Assembly (NCBI GenBank): GCA_003024175.1 | Contig: MDYQ01000112.1 | Span: 24,542-88,541 of the forward strand | Source of the DNA: Planoprotostelium fungivorum | Lineage: Eukaryota > Evosea > Variosea > Cavosteliida > Cavosteliaceae | Length of the DNA: 64,000 nt | Reading direction: 5' to 3' | Shown: in pieces, positions 1-17,011 of the stretch | Layout of the letters: every line of letters starts with the position of its first letter | How positions within the stretch are numbered: position 1 is the first letter of the stretch | The notes under the pieces: generated by a model | The model's input: only the letters and a program-made list of their open reading frames with translations | Told to the model about the DNA's origin: nothing | Databases searched by the model: none | Position numbers and translations under genes: made by a program

Positions 1-233
1 AGGCAGGAATCGTTCAAGTAATTATTTATTAGTTCTTTCCATGGACACATGTAATTGATAGACAACAGCCGCAGCGAACCGAAGAGAACAAAGAGAACCT
101 CCTGAGCGCACGAGAGCAAGAGGAAAGACAGAGGGAAGAGAGGAGGAGGTACCTGAGGGACTTGCGAGACGCAAATGTCTACAACATGACTTCTCGCATG
201 GGGAAGACAAGAAGCGGCTACCAAAGAACGTAA
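1..233 (+). CDS. 3' end of an unidentified charged protein (partial)
   Basis: An open frame runs from a likely splice acceptor near position 62 (tgatag before ACAACAG) to a TAA at 231-233. It encodes about 55 residues that are very rich in Glu, Arg and Gln (EEN, REQEERQREERRR) and end in a Gly/Thr/Arg-rich tail, so it looks like the end of a coiled-coil or charged helical protein. An upstream exon may occupy the first 18 or so bases, with the donor at gtaatt, but the rest of the gene lies outside the window. I do not recognise the family. The motif TCTACAAC occurs here inside coding sequence (around 174-181) and is probably fortuitous. Confidence 0.45.
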
Positions 234-428
234 ATGAAAAGCGTGTCGTCCTCCTTACCGTAGACGTCGCGTTAAGATGACGTGAATGTCGGTGGCTGTT
301 GAGAAGGAGTGGTCGACGCGTCGTGAAAAGTAGACAACCTCCTTTCCCTGTCAGTCATCAGCATCAGGTTTGCAAAGAATAAGAAGGGACATTGAAATTA
401 TTGTATATAGTAGTCGCTGAACAGAGAC
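234..428. promoter_or_regulatory. Short intergenic gap before the CHD gene
   Basis: This 195-bp gap lies between the stop of the upstream gene and the proposed CHD start. It contains a run of pyrimidines and one gtagac near 260, but I see no clear TATA box. The promoter of the downstream gene must lie here or inside the upstream gene. Confidence 0.3.
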
Positions 429-6940
<6,512 letters not shown>

Positions 6941-6998
6941 ATCGGGTCTGTTTCGTTGTAGATTGTCGGACTATTTTTCGCCCAACCATCATCACGCC

Positions 6999-9862
6999 AT
7001 GGCCCTCCAGCTCAGCGAGGTTGCTTCGGAGTATTGGAGCGGTCTATCCGAGTTGACTATCAACTCAAAGCCCATTATCAACAATCTGACCATCATTGCG
7101 GGAGAAAACAAGGCTCATGCACAGGATATTGTAGATGTGATTGAAAAGAGAATAAAGACGGTGGGATCACAACATCCGTTATTGAATGGAATCTGAAGAA
7201 ACAAGGTTCCGTCTGATCTCAAGTTACCTACAATGTACCTGATGGACTCGATTTGTAAGAACATCGGAGCGCCATACGTGGGATTATTCACTCGTAACCT
7301 GAAACAGACATTCACAGAGGCGTTCACCTCAGCCAATGAGAAGACGAGGTGAGTCACACCCACTCCACTCACTCCAGCTCCCTCGCCAACATTCACAAGG
7401 ACGGCCCTGACGAATTTGGTCAAGACCTGGGACAGAGTCTTCCCCTCGGATATCATTTCTCACCTGGCTCTCATGGTTCGACAGCCTAATAAAGGAACGA
7501 CTTCCGCACATGTTCAGCCCCCCAAAGTTGTTCAGACGATGGGAAACGTCTCTCATAGTGGTAACACGAGTCTATCGAACATGAGACCAGAAGATCAGCG
7601 GGTGAGCGACAGACCGTGAGGATCCTTCACATCATGCGATCGGCGAGTAGGATCTGTGAGATGGAATGTTCATCACGATGAGATCGACGGTGTGGAGGGT
7701 CCTCTGGATCATCGAAGAGAGAATAAAATCATTTTAGAATACTCAAGGGCATGTACAGCAGGGCCTGCCCCAGCAGAATCTTACACAGAACATTTCTCAA
7801 CCTTTCTCGCTGCAGAATCCTCCCGCCCTGTCTGGTAACGCACAGGTACTCCATCTACAACGACAAATTCGAATTTCGACTGAATATCGTACGATCAGGC
7901 GTTACTGCAGCAAGTGTTGGCACAGCAACAACAGAGCCACATGATGCAGAACGCAGGGATATACGGTAACCCCATGATGGGGAACATGTTCAACCCCAAT
8001 CAGAACAACGAGATGATCACTCATCTCATGGAACAGTGCAGGATGCAGATGGCTCAGGTGCGAATAAATTTGATCTTGGCTGGTTGTAGATTGAGACATC
8101 ACGACAGGTCATGGAAGAGGCGCAGCAAGGTGGAGGAAATACCCCGGAATTTTACCAGAAAGTTCAGAAGATCATGGTGTGTAGAGATGATGGAGAGGGA
8201 TTGATTCGACGTGCAGATGGTACAACAGCAACTCACTGCCATGCAGCAGGTATCGTCTACCTCTTCACTTCTCGTCATCATCTCCTCATCGTCACGACAT
8301 CACGCGTGGATCCAAATCGATTCATCGACACATGCCATCTCATCGCGATCTCTCATGATCATGACTTGTCTTCATCTCTTCATCATCATGAGTTCATCTC
8401 ATCTCATCTCATCTCTGCAACGCCATCGTGACCTCCAGCAGATGCAAACGAATCCACTGAACATGCTGATGCCATCGATGTACGGTGTGGGTCACAATCC
8501 GATGATGAATCCCCCCACCCTGGGTGGGCCCATGGGATCGTTCCCAGGGATGAACTTGGGAACGATGAATAATAATGTATTACCCGGCGGTGTCAATCCT
8601 CTTCCCATGGGAATGCCAATGGTTCCTGGAATGATGGGTATCTACAACGTTGTAGATGGTCACGTTGAAATGCGACAGGTATGCCCGCGATGAATGCTCC
8701 CGGTGTGACCAACAATTTTGGTAATCCACCGACGAACGTAAAGCGAAATTTCGATGAATTTTCGTCTCACGAGACGACAGGTTCCCATGGGAAATAATGG
8801 AGCGATGAACAACAGTTCGAGTATATCACCTGATCTCCTCAGCTCTCTACAACAGTTCAATACGGGTGACATCACAGTACAACATCCAAATACTCATTAG
8901 CGTCAGGCATCAACACGATCCCATCACAACAAATCAACGATGCGAACGGGAAATCAGAGACATCCATCACGGAAGCACACGTAGAGAAGAAGGACGCGGA
9001 AGAGTGGGCTCAAATCATGACGAAAGGGTTCGTCTCGTTGTAGTCGACATCAGTTGACCTCGACAGGCGCGACGACGCAGCAGTCACCTCCCTCTACTTT
9101 GCTCTTCCCCTGCAGTGCAGAAACTGTGGCCTCAGATACGCAGAGAGAGAGAAGATGGACAAACATTTGGACTGGCACTTTCACAGGAATCGAAAAGAGA
9201 AGGGAAGATCGCGATCGAGAGGTTGGATGTCACACAGAGAGGTGAGGGAGAGAGAAGGTTGAAAGTTGAAGACGTTGCAGGATTGGATCCACAACAACAC
9301 GGTCGATCGACCCCTCGTTCCGTTTTCTACAAAGGAGATTTCCAATGAGAAGGAAATTTCGGATAATGCAGAGGTGAGTCTTTCATCATGGACACGATCG
9401 CATCATCACACGTGCTTCACGTCTTTGCACATGATGACTCTCCATCTCATGTCACGATCAGAATCACACCGTCCCCGTCGATGAGAATCAGAAGACTTGT
9501 CCGGTCTGTGCGGAAGAGTTCCAACAGCTGTGGGATAAAGAACACGAAGAGTGGGTCTACCGTGATGCCGCGGACGATGATGGAGCCATCTGCCACTACA
9601 GCTGCCTCAAAGCGAGGAGAGCTAGAGAGGACAAGGAGGAGAGAGAGTATAAAGATGATGGATTCATCGACACGACGCACACGGCGCAGAAGAGAGCGGT
9701 GAGAACATGGAGGATGGAAGATGGGAGCTGATGGATGAGAAGGCGGAGGAAGATGTAGAGGGAGAAGAGAAGAAGAAGGCGAGAACGGAAGAGGACACAG
9801 GGAAAGAGGAGAAGGAGCCGGTTGATGATAACGAAGGGGCCGACATCAAAGAGGGCAACTGA
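6999..9862 (+). CDS. PCF11: Pre-mRNA cleavage factor Pcf11
   Basis: Pcf11 is a scaffold of the mRNA 3'-end cleavage complex and binds the RNA polymerase II C-terminal domain. The N-terminus is a CID domain (6999-7470; LTINSKPIINNLT, then MYLMDSICKNIG and WDRVFPSD). A Gln/Met/Asn/Gly-rich low-complexity middle follows (7740-8880). Near the C-terminus are two Zn fingers typical of Pcf11: CRNCGLRY with HLDWHF (about 9118-9190) and CPVCAEEF with a downstream HYSC (9500-9610). The tail is Glu/Lys-rich. The start is 58 bp after the CHD stop, at the first Met before the CID. Introns are short; one around 7597-7745 is longer and may hide a small exon. The intron at 8639 carries a perfect hairpin element. 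A polyadenylation-like aataaa follows the stop. Confidence 0.9.
8640..8657 (+). repeat. Perfect intronic hairpin element (PCF11)
   Basis: ATCTACAACGTTGTAGAT is a perfect 18-bp palindrome. It starts only a few bases after the 5' splice site of a 42-nt PCF11 intron (gtatct to gcgacag), so it fills almost half of the intron. Confidence 0.85.
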
Positions 9863-10061
9863 CGAAATAAAATGAGATTCGATGACGAACCATCTTGACG
9901 ATCCTACTCTTAAGAGTTAAATTCTCATGCTGTGTCTTCATCCGCTGGGCACGGCAACCCAAACATCACACACACGGGTAGAACACGTTGAAATTCGCAA
10001 TTTCGCGAAGCGGAAAACAGACGACCGACGGACGCCACATCGCCATTAAACCGACGATACG

Positions 10062-10573
10062 ATGCTGGACCTCACGGCTCTTTTCTTCAACATCTTCGCC
10101 CTTCTGGCGGACTGCGCTCTTATCTTTTCCAATGTCTATTTCCTCGCCCTCTTTTCCGATCTGGAGGCCGATACGATCAACCCCATAGACATGTGCAGAC
10201 ATCTGAACGCATTTCTCCTCCCTGAGATCATTGGCCACGCCGTTCTCTCTGCTCTCTTCTTATTCACTGGAAGATTCTGGCTCTTCCTCTTGAACGTCCC
10301 TCTCCTCGCTTGGCACGCTTACAAGTGAGTCGAATTCTATCGCGATCTGATCTCTTTCACTTGTGTTGATATCCGATTTCATTGTATTATCTGTGTACCT
10401 GACACGATCTGATTTCTAAAAGGGTATCGACCAAGAGCATCCGATTGGATGCTACACAAATCTACCGAACCATCGGTAAGGAGACAAAGATCCTCTTTGC
10501 CAAGCTCGGTTTTTACATGGTTTGCTTCTGTGCTTACCTCTTCTACCTCATCTGGACGATCGTTGACGAATAA
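10062..10573 (+). CDS. Cornichon/Erv14-family cargo receptor
   Basis: This is a COPII cargo adaptor of the ER membrane that helps transmembrane proteins leave the ER. Two exons (10062-10324 and 10423-10573) give 137 residues, the normal family length. The sequence opens with a transmembrane helix, has the cornichon signature SDLEADTINPIDMC followed by LNAFLLPE, then further hydrophobic segments (GRFWLFLLNVPLLAWHAYK) and a C-terminal helix. The 98-nt intron falls after HAYK. The start is the first Met ahead of helix 1. AATAAA follows a few bases after the stop. Confidence 0.93.
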
Positions 10574-10692
10574 TCCAATAAAGGATTGGAATTCTCTCAT
10601 ACTCCTTCTCACTCACTGCACATTCCCACGATCACTATATCACACTTCATCATCAGATCAGTTCGAATCGTCACAAACGCTGTTCATGCCTT

Positions 10693-12306
10693 GTGCGACA
10701 CATTGTGGATGTGTACAGTGACAGAAGAATGGTTCTAAGCTGCCGCTTTCGTCCGCGATTTTGGTTTATCAAATGGACCAAGCTCTACAAAGGGACCACA
10801 CAACCAGCGACACCTGCCATGTGGAAGACGAGCTCTCCTTCAGCATCACCAGCGTCCAATAGACAGACGGAAGATCCTCCAGAAGAAGTTGAAGTCGCTC
10901 AGACAGAGATTCCAGAGGAAGATAATGTAGCCACTCCTCCTACTACGCCGATCGATATGAACGCAGAAGCATCACGGAAACGTGCCAATTTCATCTCTCA
11001 GCTCAAAGCGAGGGAGAGCCTTAGAGGACGTGATAATAGGGGTAATCTCTCAGAGGACGAAGATCGTTTCAAGAGCCGCGCCGCTTTCTGGGGACCCTTC
11101 TTCTTTGAACATTTCGTCAACAGTGATCCAAATGAGGGGGTGAAGGGAGAAGAGGATGATTGTGTCTATTTTGTCAACAAATACGATCCGACGAACAAAG
11201 CCACCGATCGATTCTCTGTGAGAAGGAAGGGAGGGAAGAATGTCTTTCCGCAGGTGAAGATCTTCGGACGTCACGTTTTCCATCTGAATCATGTCGAAGG
11301 TGAACGATCTGTCAATCGAATGGGAGGAGTCCTTTTTCTTCAATACGATCTTCATGAACTTTGATTATACCATAGAGGTCTCCATCCGTGAGAAACAGGT
11401 GACGTCGTGTGGCCCACATAAAGATCCTATCTCACCTATATCTAGGAGGGTACAAAAGCTCTCAAGATGCTGAAAAAAGTCACAAAGAAAGTATACGCCA
11501 CACCTCACAAGGTGAAGTGATGAATCGATTCATCACATCATCGACACATCGTCACCATCATCATGATCACGATCTGAATGCAACGTAGGTTAGATTGGAT
11601 GACTCGGACCCAAAGAGTGACGAGTTAGAGTTGACTTATCCCCTCATGTACTTTGCCGTATCCGATTTCGATCACACGTGGAAAGACATCTTTTTAGAAA
11701 AAGACGAAGAAGTGAGTTTATCCCTCGATCATCACAAACGACATGATGATTGCATCTCGATGATTGACGTGACATCAGATGATCTGCGTCGAATTATTCG
11801 CTTCGGGAGACATCTACAGGAAGAGCTTTGGAAAAGATCACAGACGCATCCGCCTCTTCTCTGGCGGCCTCAGCAACCAGGCACGTCCACTCATCATCTC
11901 ACACTGACTGTGGCAGATGGTGCGATCTCAATACAAGAACAGACAGTACGCCTTCAACTTTGCCGCGACTCAATTTTTCCGTCTCCTGGTGGGATCGTTG
12001 TAGAGAGAGCGACGTTGACGTGGGAAGGGACCGAAGAACAAGGGATCTGCACAGATGGCAGTCAGTCCTTACGTGGAAGAAGAAGCAGAGGAGAAGAAAA
12101 CGTGGAAGGATAGCTTTTGGAAGATCGGAAATGCAATCAAGAGTATTCCGATAGGTGATCGTGATGACGATGATGATGATTGGATGAATGACATGTCATC
12201 AGTTGGAGCACCACCGAGCAGGTTGAATTGCAGTCTGACGTATCTCAATATCAGATGGGATCTGATCGTGAGGGACATGCTGGATAGATCGTCGCAGAGA
12301 CTATAG
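10693..12306 (+). CDS. KIAA0930 (DUF2045) family protein
   Basis: A conserved eukaryotic protein of unknown biochemical role. Family landmarks occur in order: the N-terminal region FWGPFFFEHF and FSVRRKGG, then WEESFFFNTIFMNFDYT (human WEESVCLNLILQKLDY), KALKMLKK, the central TYPLMYFAVSDF, MICVELFASGD, FNFAATQFF, GPKNKGSAQMAVS (human GPQGKGHAEMAVS), and the C-terminal LTYLNIRWDLIVRDML. At least seven short introns join in frame; the one at 11990 carries a gttgtag half-site. The start is ambiguous between ATG 10693 and in-frame ATG 10729, and the first 100 residues are Pro/Ser/Glu-rich and not conserved. It begins 120 bp after cornichon on the same strand. Confidence 0.82.
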
Positions 12307-12427
12307 ATGTTGTATAAAGAGCTGTGGACAGTTTTTGTTGTGGGGTTTGATTTTCGCGGTCGTCTACAACGTGACATCCACTGACATCACATCATCATCG
12401 CGACCTTTTATATTTGTTTCATTCAGG
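12307..12427 (+). promoter_or_regulatory. 5' leader of calcineurin B with a probable UTR intron
   Basis: Between the KIAA0930 stop and the calcineurin B start lies a stretch beginning gtcgtctacaacgtgac (about 12358) and ending tttcattcag just before the ATG. It has a donor, a half hairpin motif and a polypyrimidine-rich acceptor, so it looks like an intron in the 5' leader. Confidence 0.4.
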
Positions 12428-13164
12428 ATGGGTAACGCACAATCAGAATTCTCCGCCGAAGACATCGAGCAAATGAAGCAGCAGTCGAACTGTGAGTCTC
12501 CGACATTTCGCGTATGATGACCACATCATTCAGTCAGCGAGAAGGAACTGCGGAGACTCCACCGTCGTTTCAAGAAGTTAGACGCGAACAACTCCGGCTC
12601 GTTATCTACTGAGGAATTCTTGAACATTCCCGAATTGGCACAGAATCCTCTGATGGAGAGAGTCTTCTCTATCTTTGACTCGAATCACAACCAAGAAATC
12701 GAGTTTAATGAGTTCATCCATGGCCTTTCCGTCTTCACCGGCAGAGGACACAAGGAAGACAAGCTGAGATGTAAGCTCCAGCCATAGACAGAACTTTTTC
12801 CTGACTGTGTTTCAGTCGCTTTCAACGTATACGACATTGATGGAGATGGTTACATATCGAATGGCGAGCTCTTTCAGGTGATTTCACATTGCGTATCCAT
12901 TCTCAATGAACATCTACAGGTCCTCAAGATCATGGTCGGAAGTAACTTGAACGACACACAACTGCAACAGATCGTAGACAAGACCATCATCGAAGCCGAT
13001 GAAGACAAAGATGGAAAGATCTCCTTCCCAGAGTTTGTCAAGGTGATCTTCACCTTCCACCACACATGACACGTTGCACCACTGCAAGATTTCTAACACT
13101 CTCATAGAAGATCAGTGGCAGCACAGAAGACTTGGACTCAAAACTGACGATCAGTTTCGAATAA
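12428..13164 (+). CDS. CNB1: Calcineurin regulatory subunit B
   Basis: This is the Ca2+-binding regulatory subunit of the phosphatase calcineurin (PP2B). Five exons (12428-12491, 12534-12770, 12816-12877, 12920-13042, 13108-13164) give 180 residues, near the family norm. The start MGNAQS is an N-myristoylation signal. Four EF-hands are visible: [27 protein letters not shown] and DEDKDGKIS. The third continues into [13 protein letters not shown] and the linker [12 protein letters not shown], both hallmarks of calcineurin B rather than calmodulin. I prefer splicing the last intron, because the spliced end ([10 protein letters not shown]) resembles the conserved calcineurin B tail, whereas reading through gives an unrelated short tail. 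The stop overlaps AATAAA. Confidence 0.93.
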
Positions 13165-13181
13165 ATTCAATTTGACCGATT

Positions 13182-14853
13182 TTATTTCACACTATCGTCC
13201 TCCATCTCCTGTCTCATCTTTTCTATCCGATGGACGATGGCCCTCGCGATGAGAGATGCACCTCTTATGTTCTTCCTCTTCTCTTCATCGCACCGACCCG
13301 GCATGGCTAGTGCCTCTCTAATCACATCCTGCATGCAGATGATGAGCAGATGTACCTCATGAAGAGTCATGTTGTCACCTGCCAGTCTCCCTTCTCGAAT
13401 TTTTCGATGGATAATTCTTTACATGATCCTTGATCTCTCATCATCGTCAACAGACCCTCTTCTTCTATGAAATCGATGCGAGGTACGTAGATCATCGGTT
13501 TAGAATGTCCTACTCTGGTGTGACTCGTGATGATCTTCATGATGGAGGGTCGCTCACCGATGCATTCTGAAATGGTTCCGTAACCTAATTTGCCCAACAC
13601 GACGTCGCTGGCGTGAACGAGATCGGGGACGTAGGTTTCCCTGGAAGCTGCGTAAAAAGAGGGGGGTAAGATGAGAGGACCATTCACAACGATGCAGATC
13701 CATCCTGGTGGCAATACATCGGTCCACTCTGATCATCATCACCCATCATCATCATCATCGTGATCGTGATCTTGATCGAGATCATCGCGGTCATCAAGTG
13801 ATGAACTGCTCACCGTGCTCACTTAGAGCCTGACCTCCAAAGCTGAAGAGAAGAATCTTCGAATTCTCCGAGACGTTTCTCGGAATCTTCAAGTCGTCCA
13901 ACGTTTCAAATTTTTCTCTGCGATGCTCGCGAAAATACATCGGTGCATCTAATATGACCCTTCCTCTCTCTATACATGACGTTCATCATCATCATCATCA
14001 TCATCATCAGACGTGTCTCACCTTGCTCTGATGGATGTTCGGTGAGTGGATAAACGGCACATTCTTCGAAGGAGGGTATGCGAATGAACCCGGGTGTCCT
14101 CACCAGCAGCTGTAGATGATCACGATGACGATCATCGTCTTTACGTGACTCACCCTCGCCTTCCTGTAATCCGATTCGAAAGTCTCGGCGATCCGATGGA
14201 GCTGTGGCTCCAACAAGTCTCCATTTTTCAAACCGTAGTAGATCTCGTCGAAGGTGAAATTGGAGATGATGACACTGGGTACACCGGCTCGATGAGCGGC
14301 CGCGCTGCTTCAATGTCAGCTCATTTATAGCTTTCATTTGAATGGGAACCTACCAGGGGGCGGAAGGAGAATCGATTAAAACACAGGTCGCACCAATGGA
14401 CTTCAACCATTGTGATTCGTGCATGATGAGCTCCTCTCTCGTTTCTAAGAATTTAGAGGCTGTCTGAACGGAGGATTCACGATCCACTGTGTAAGCTAAA
14501 GGTTGAACCATTACTGTGGACACATCAGATGAAGATGGATACAAAGAGAGAATGGACGTCACCTGGGTCGATATCTGCCTGACGATAATGAGACCTATCA
14601 TATACTGAGGTGATCTCATCAAAGATGAAGGGAGGTGCTCGTGACACGAACCACATCTGTATCATTAGCCAAGATCACATCCTCTTTAACACTTACCTGA
14701 CTCGTAAGATTCTGTTCTAATATACTGACGGCGAGTTGTCCTGACCGAGTCGCATGGCCGAATCCTGTCAAAATTTCAGAAGAGAAGAGCTTGCATGATA
14801 GAAGACCCACCGTGACCAGATATGTAATAGACAAAGACCTGACCATCCATCAT
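13182..14853 (-). CDS. Glycosyltransferase-like protein resembling the N-terminus of arabinokinase
   Basis: A GT-B-like protein related to the N-terminal domain of plant L-arabinokinase and similar stand-alone proteins. Landmarks: N-terminal VYYISGHGFGHATRSGQ; a helical segment TVDRESSVQTASKFLE followed by SQWLKSIGATCVLIDS; and the C-terminal half YVPDLVHASDVVLGKLGYG, TISECIGERP and YVPRIDFIEEEGLL. No GHMP sugar-kinase domain follows: the frame ends soon after, at 13182. The start at 14853 is the Met pair just before the GHGFGH motif; an in-frame Met at 14964 is less likely. At least six short introns are present. It converges with calcineurin B, stop to stop 17 bp apart, and diverges from the lipase gene 100 bp away. 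The substrate cannot be told from sequence. Confidence 0.8.
13983..14010. repeat. TCA triplet microsatellite in an intron
   Basis: About nine consecutive TCA units lie in an intron of the glycosyltransferase-like gene. Confidence 0.85.
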
Positions 14854-14953
14854 CGCATACGATCTGCTGAAACTCGTGAGAAGGTGGCGGATTGTAGTGA
14901 AATCTGACATACAGGGGGGGACCGTGCGGGTTATATCATCGACAGATAATGTG

Positions 14954-16868
14954 ATGTCGAACACTTCCCGTCCAACGCGTGAGATACAGATGGGTCCATA
15001 TCACCCACCCAAGGTAGATCCGCTCGACACAGGTGATCATCACATCGTTGGCATCACGTCATTCTGGCACCACATCATTCTGACCATATCACCAGGCAAG
15101 AGTGGCCACGCCAAGTTCCTAAACGAGGGAGTTCCGAGTTTCAACCCGAAAGAGAAGATCCAAAATGCGGCGCGGAAGCTGCGGCCCTCCCTTCCCACTT
15201 CTCAAGTTGATCGGATCACTCTTCACTTCGTCTGACCCTCATAGTTACACCCCATCATCATCGTTCCGGGATACAGTGGCATGTCTTTGGATGTAAAACG
15301 CCAGAATGAGCCCCAGCCATCGAAATTATGGCTGAATCCTTGGGTGATTCACGATGCATGGTTTTATTGTCTAAATCGATTCTCATCAGTTTCTATCTCC
15401 GATGCGAAGCAACGCATACGTGCAACAATTTTACGATGAGCTATCCATGAAAGTCGAAGAGAGGGAAGAAGGTTTATTCTACTGTCCAGCAGCAGCCAAC
15501 GTTGAGGTGAGACTTTTAAGAGGTTGAAAGATGATGAGGAACAGGTCACACCCACAGAGTACATGGGGTCAGGTTCAGGTGTGTGTCAACCAATGACGAA
15601 TTCTCATTTGGATTTCAGGAGGAGGTACCTACGGTTGCGACTACATCCTGAGGTGAGCGTCGTCTCGTTTCGAAAATTGAATCGAGGAGAATGGCGGGAA
15701 TCGGTGTGGTACCGTACATGTCCCCCGTCATCGCTAGCTTGGAAGGTCTGGGCTACGAGAGAAATAAAAACATTAAATCCGCCAATTACGACTGGCGAGT
15801 CAGCCCAGGTGATGATCGCATGCAATCGTCCAATCATCACCTGTGATTGACATCATCATCAGACCACCTCGAGAACTTTACGACCTTCTCCGAGGATCTG
15901 AGAGAACTCATCGAGAGGACGTCCATAGATAACGGAGGTAGACCTGTCATCATGTTGGCTCACAGCATGGGCAACCTCATCTTGTGTCGCTTTCTCAATT
16001 CCATGTCACCCGATTGGAGAGAAAAGTGAATCCTTCCACCATCACATCAGCATCACCGCTGAAACACGATAGGTACATCAGACACTTTATCAGCGTGGCA
16101 GCACCTTGGGCAGGAGTACCAAAGACAATCCGGTCGGTGTACCTCATCGGCACACCACGACTGACGTAGACAGAGACATCCTCTCTGGAGACTGTATCTC
16201 GGACAACTTGTACACCTCACACTTTCAAACTTTCGAGCGAAAGAGAGTGCATCGATTGGTGAGGTCTCTATTTTGCTCCCGCTGACTCGTCAGGCACAAA
16301 GTTTCGGTTCACTCGTATTCATGCACCCCGGCGTAGAAATCTGGGGGAAATTTCCCCTCGTAAGATGTGGTGATAAGGATTACGATGCATCTCAATTGGA
16401 AGAATTGTACCGGGAGCGTTGTAGTTTGACGGGTGCCGCGACGATCCGAAAGAGAACGGCAGAGATGCTCGAAACATTGAGACCACCCCAGGTCCCCCTC
16501 ACTTGCTTCATGGGAAAGGGTGAAACGTAACGTACGTACATCATCGACTCACCTGGGGTAGGTGTGAGGACGGAGAGGAGGTGGATCTACAACGAGCCAC
16601 CCACCGATGGACAGTGGCCAGACGAGGTACTGTGTGGAGATGGTGACGGAAGCGTCACAATGGAGAGCGTTCAGATATGCAGGTGAAGCTGAAAGAGTCC
16701 AAGTTCACTGAAGAGAGAAGGTATTGGGAGGATGAATACAAAGAGTTGAATGGGGGGGAGAAGGTGAAGGTAGAGACCTTCGAGGGACAGACACACATTG
16801 GTATCTTGTCATCGAAAAAGTTTCTCGATCACTTGGATGATCTGATGGACGTCATCCATAAAGTTTGA
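14954..16868 (+). CDS. LCAT/PDAT/PLA2G15-family lipase or acyltransferase
   Basis: An alpha/beta-hydrolase of the lecithin:cholesterol acyltransferase superfamily, acting on phospholipids or transferring acyl groups. Landmarks in order: IIIVPGYSG near 15258; LWLNPW; GCDYILR; GYERNKNIKSANYDWR near 15750; the nucleophile elbow LAHSMGN near 15957 (catalytic Ser); FISVAAPWAGVPK; GDGDGSV near 16640 (catalytic Asp region); and QTHIGIL near 16790 (catalytic His). About nine short introns join in frame. The start at ATG 14954 (MSNTSRP) gives a first exon that splices in phase to the core, but no clear signal peptide is visible, so an upstream exon is possible. The frame after LWLNPW needs a 49-nt intron ending gatgcgaag. 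Confidence 0.85.
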
Positions 16869-17011
16869 TTTGTATGTATTTCATTCGAATCGCGTGAGAC
16901 ATGACAGGTGATCGTGATGATGTCTACAGCTACATCACCCTCTTCATCTCTGATTCATCGCATCACAGCAGAAAGAGAAACACACGAAGATGAACGGAAT
17001 ACACTTGACTT

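Noticed and set aside
14854-14964. Longer N-terminus for the glycosyltransferase-like gene from Met 14964
   Set aside because: It would run into the start of the divergent lipase gene and adds no conserved residues before the YYISGHG motif.
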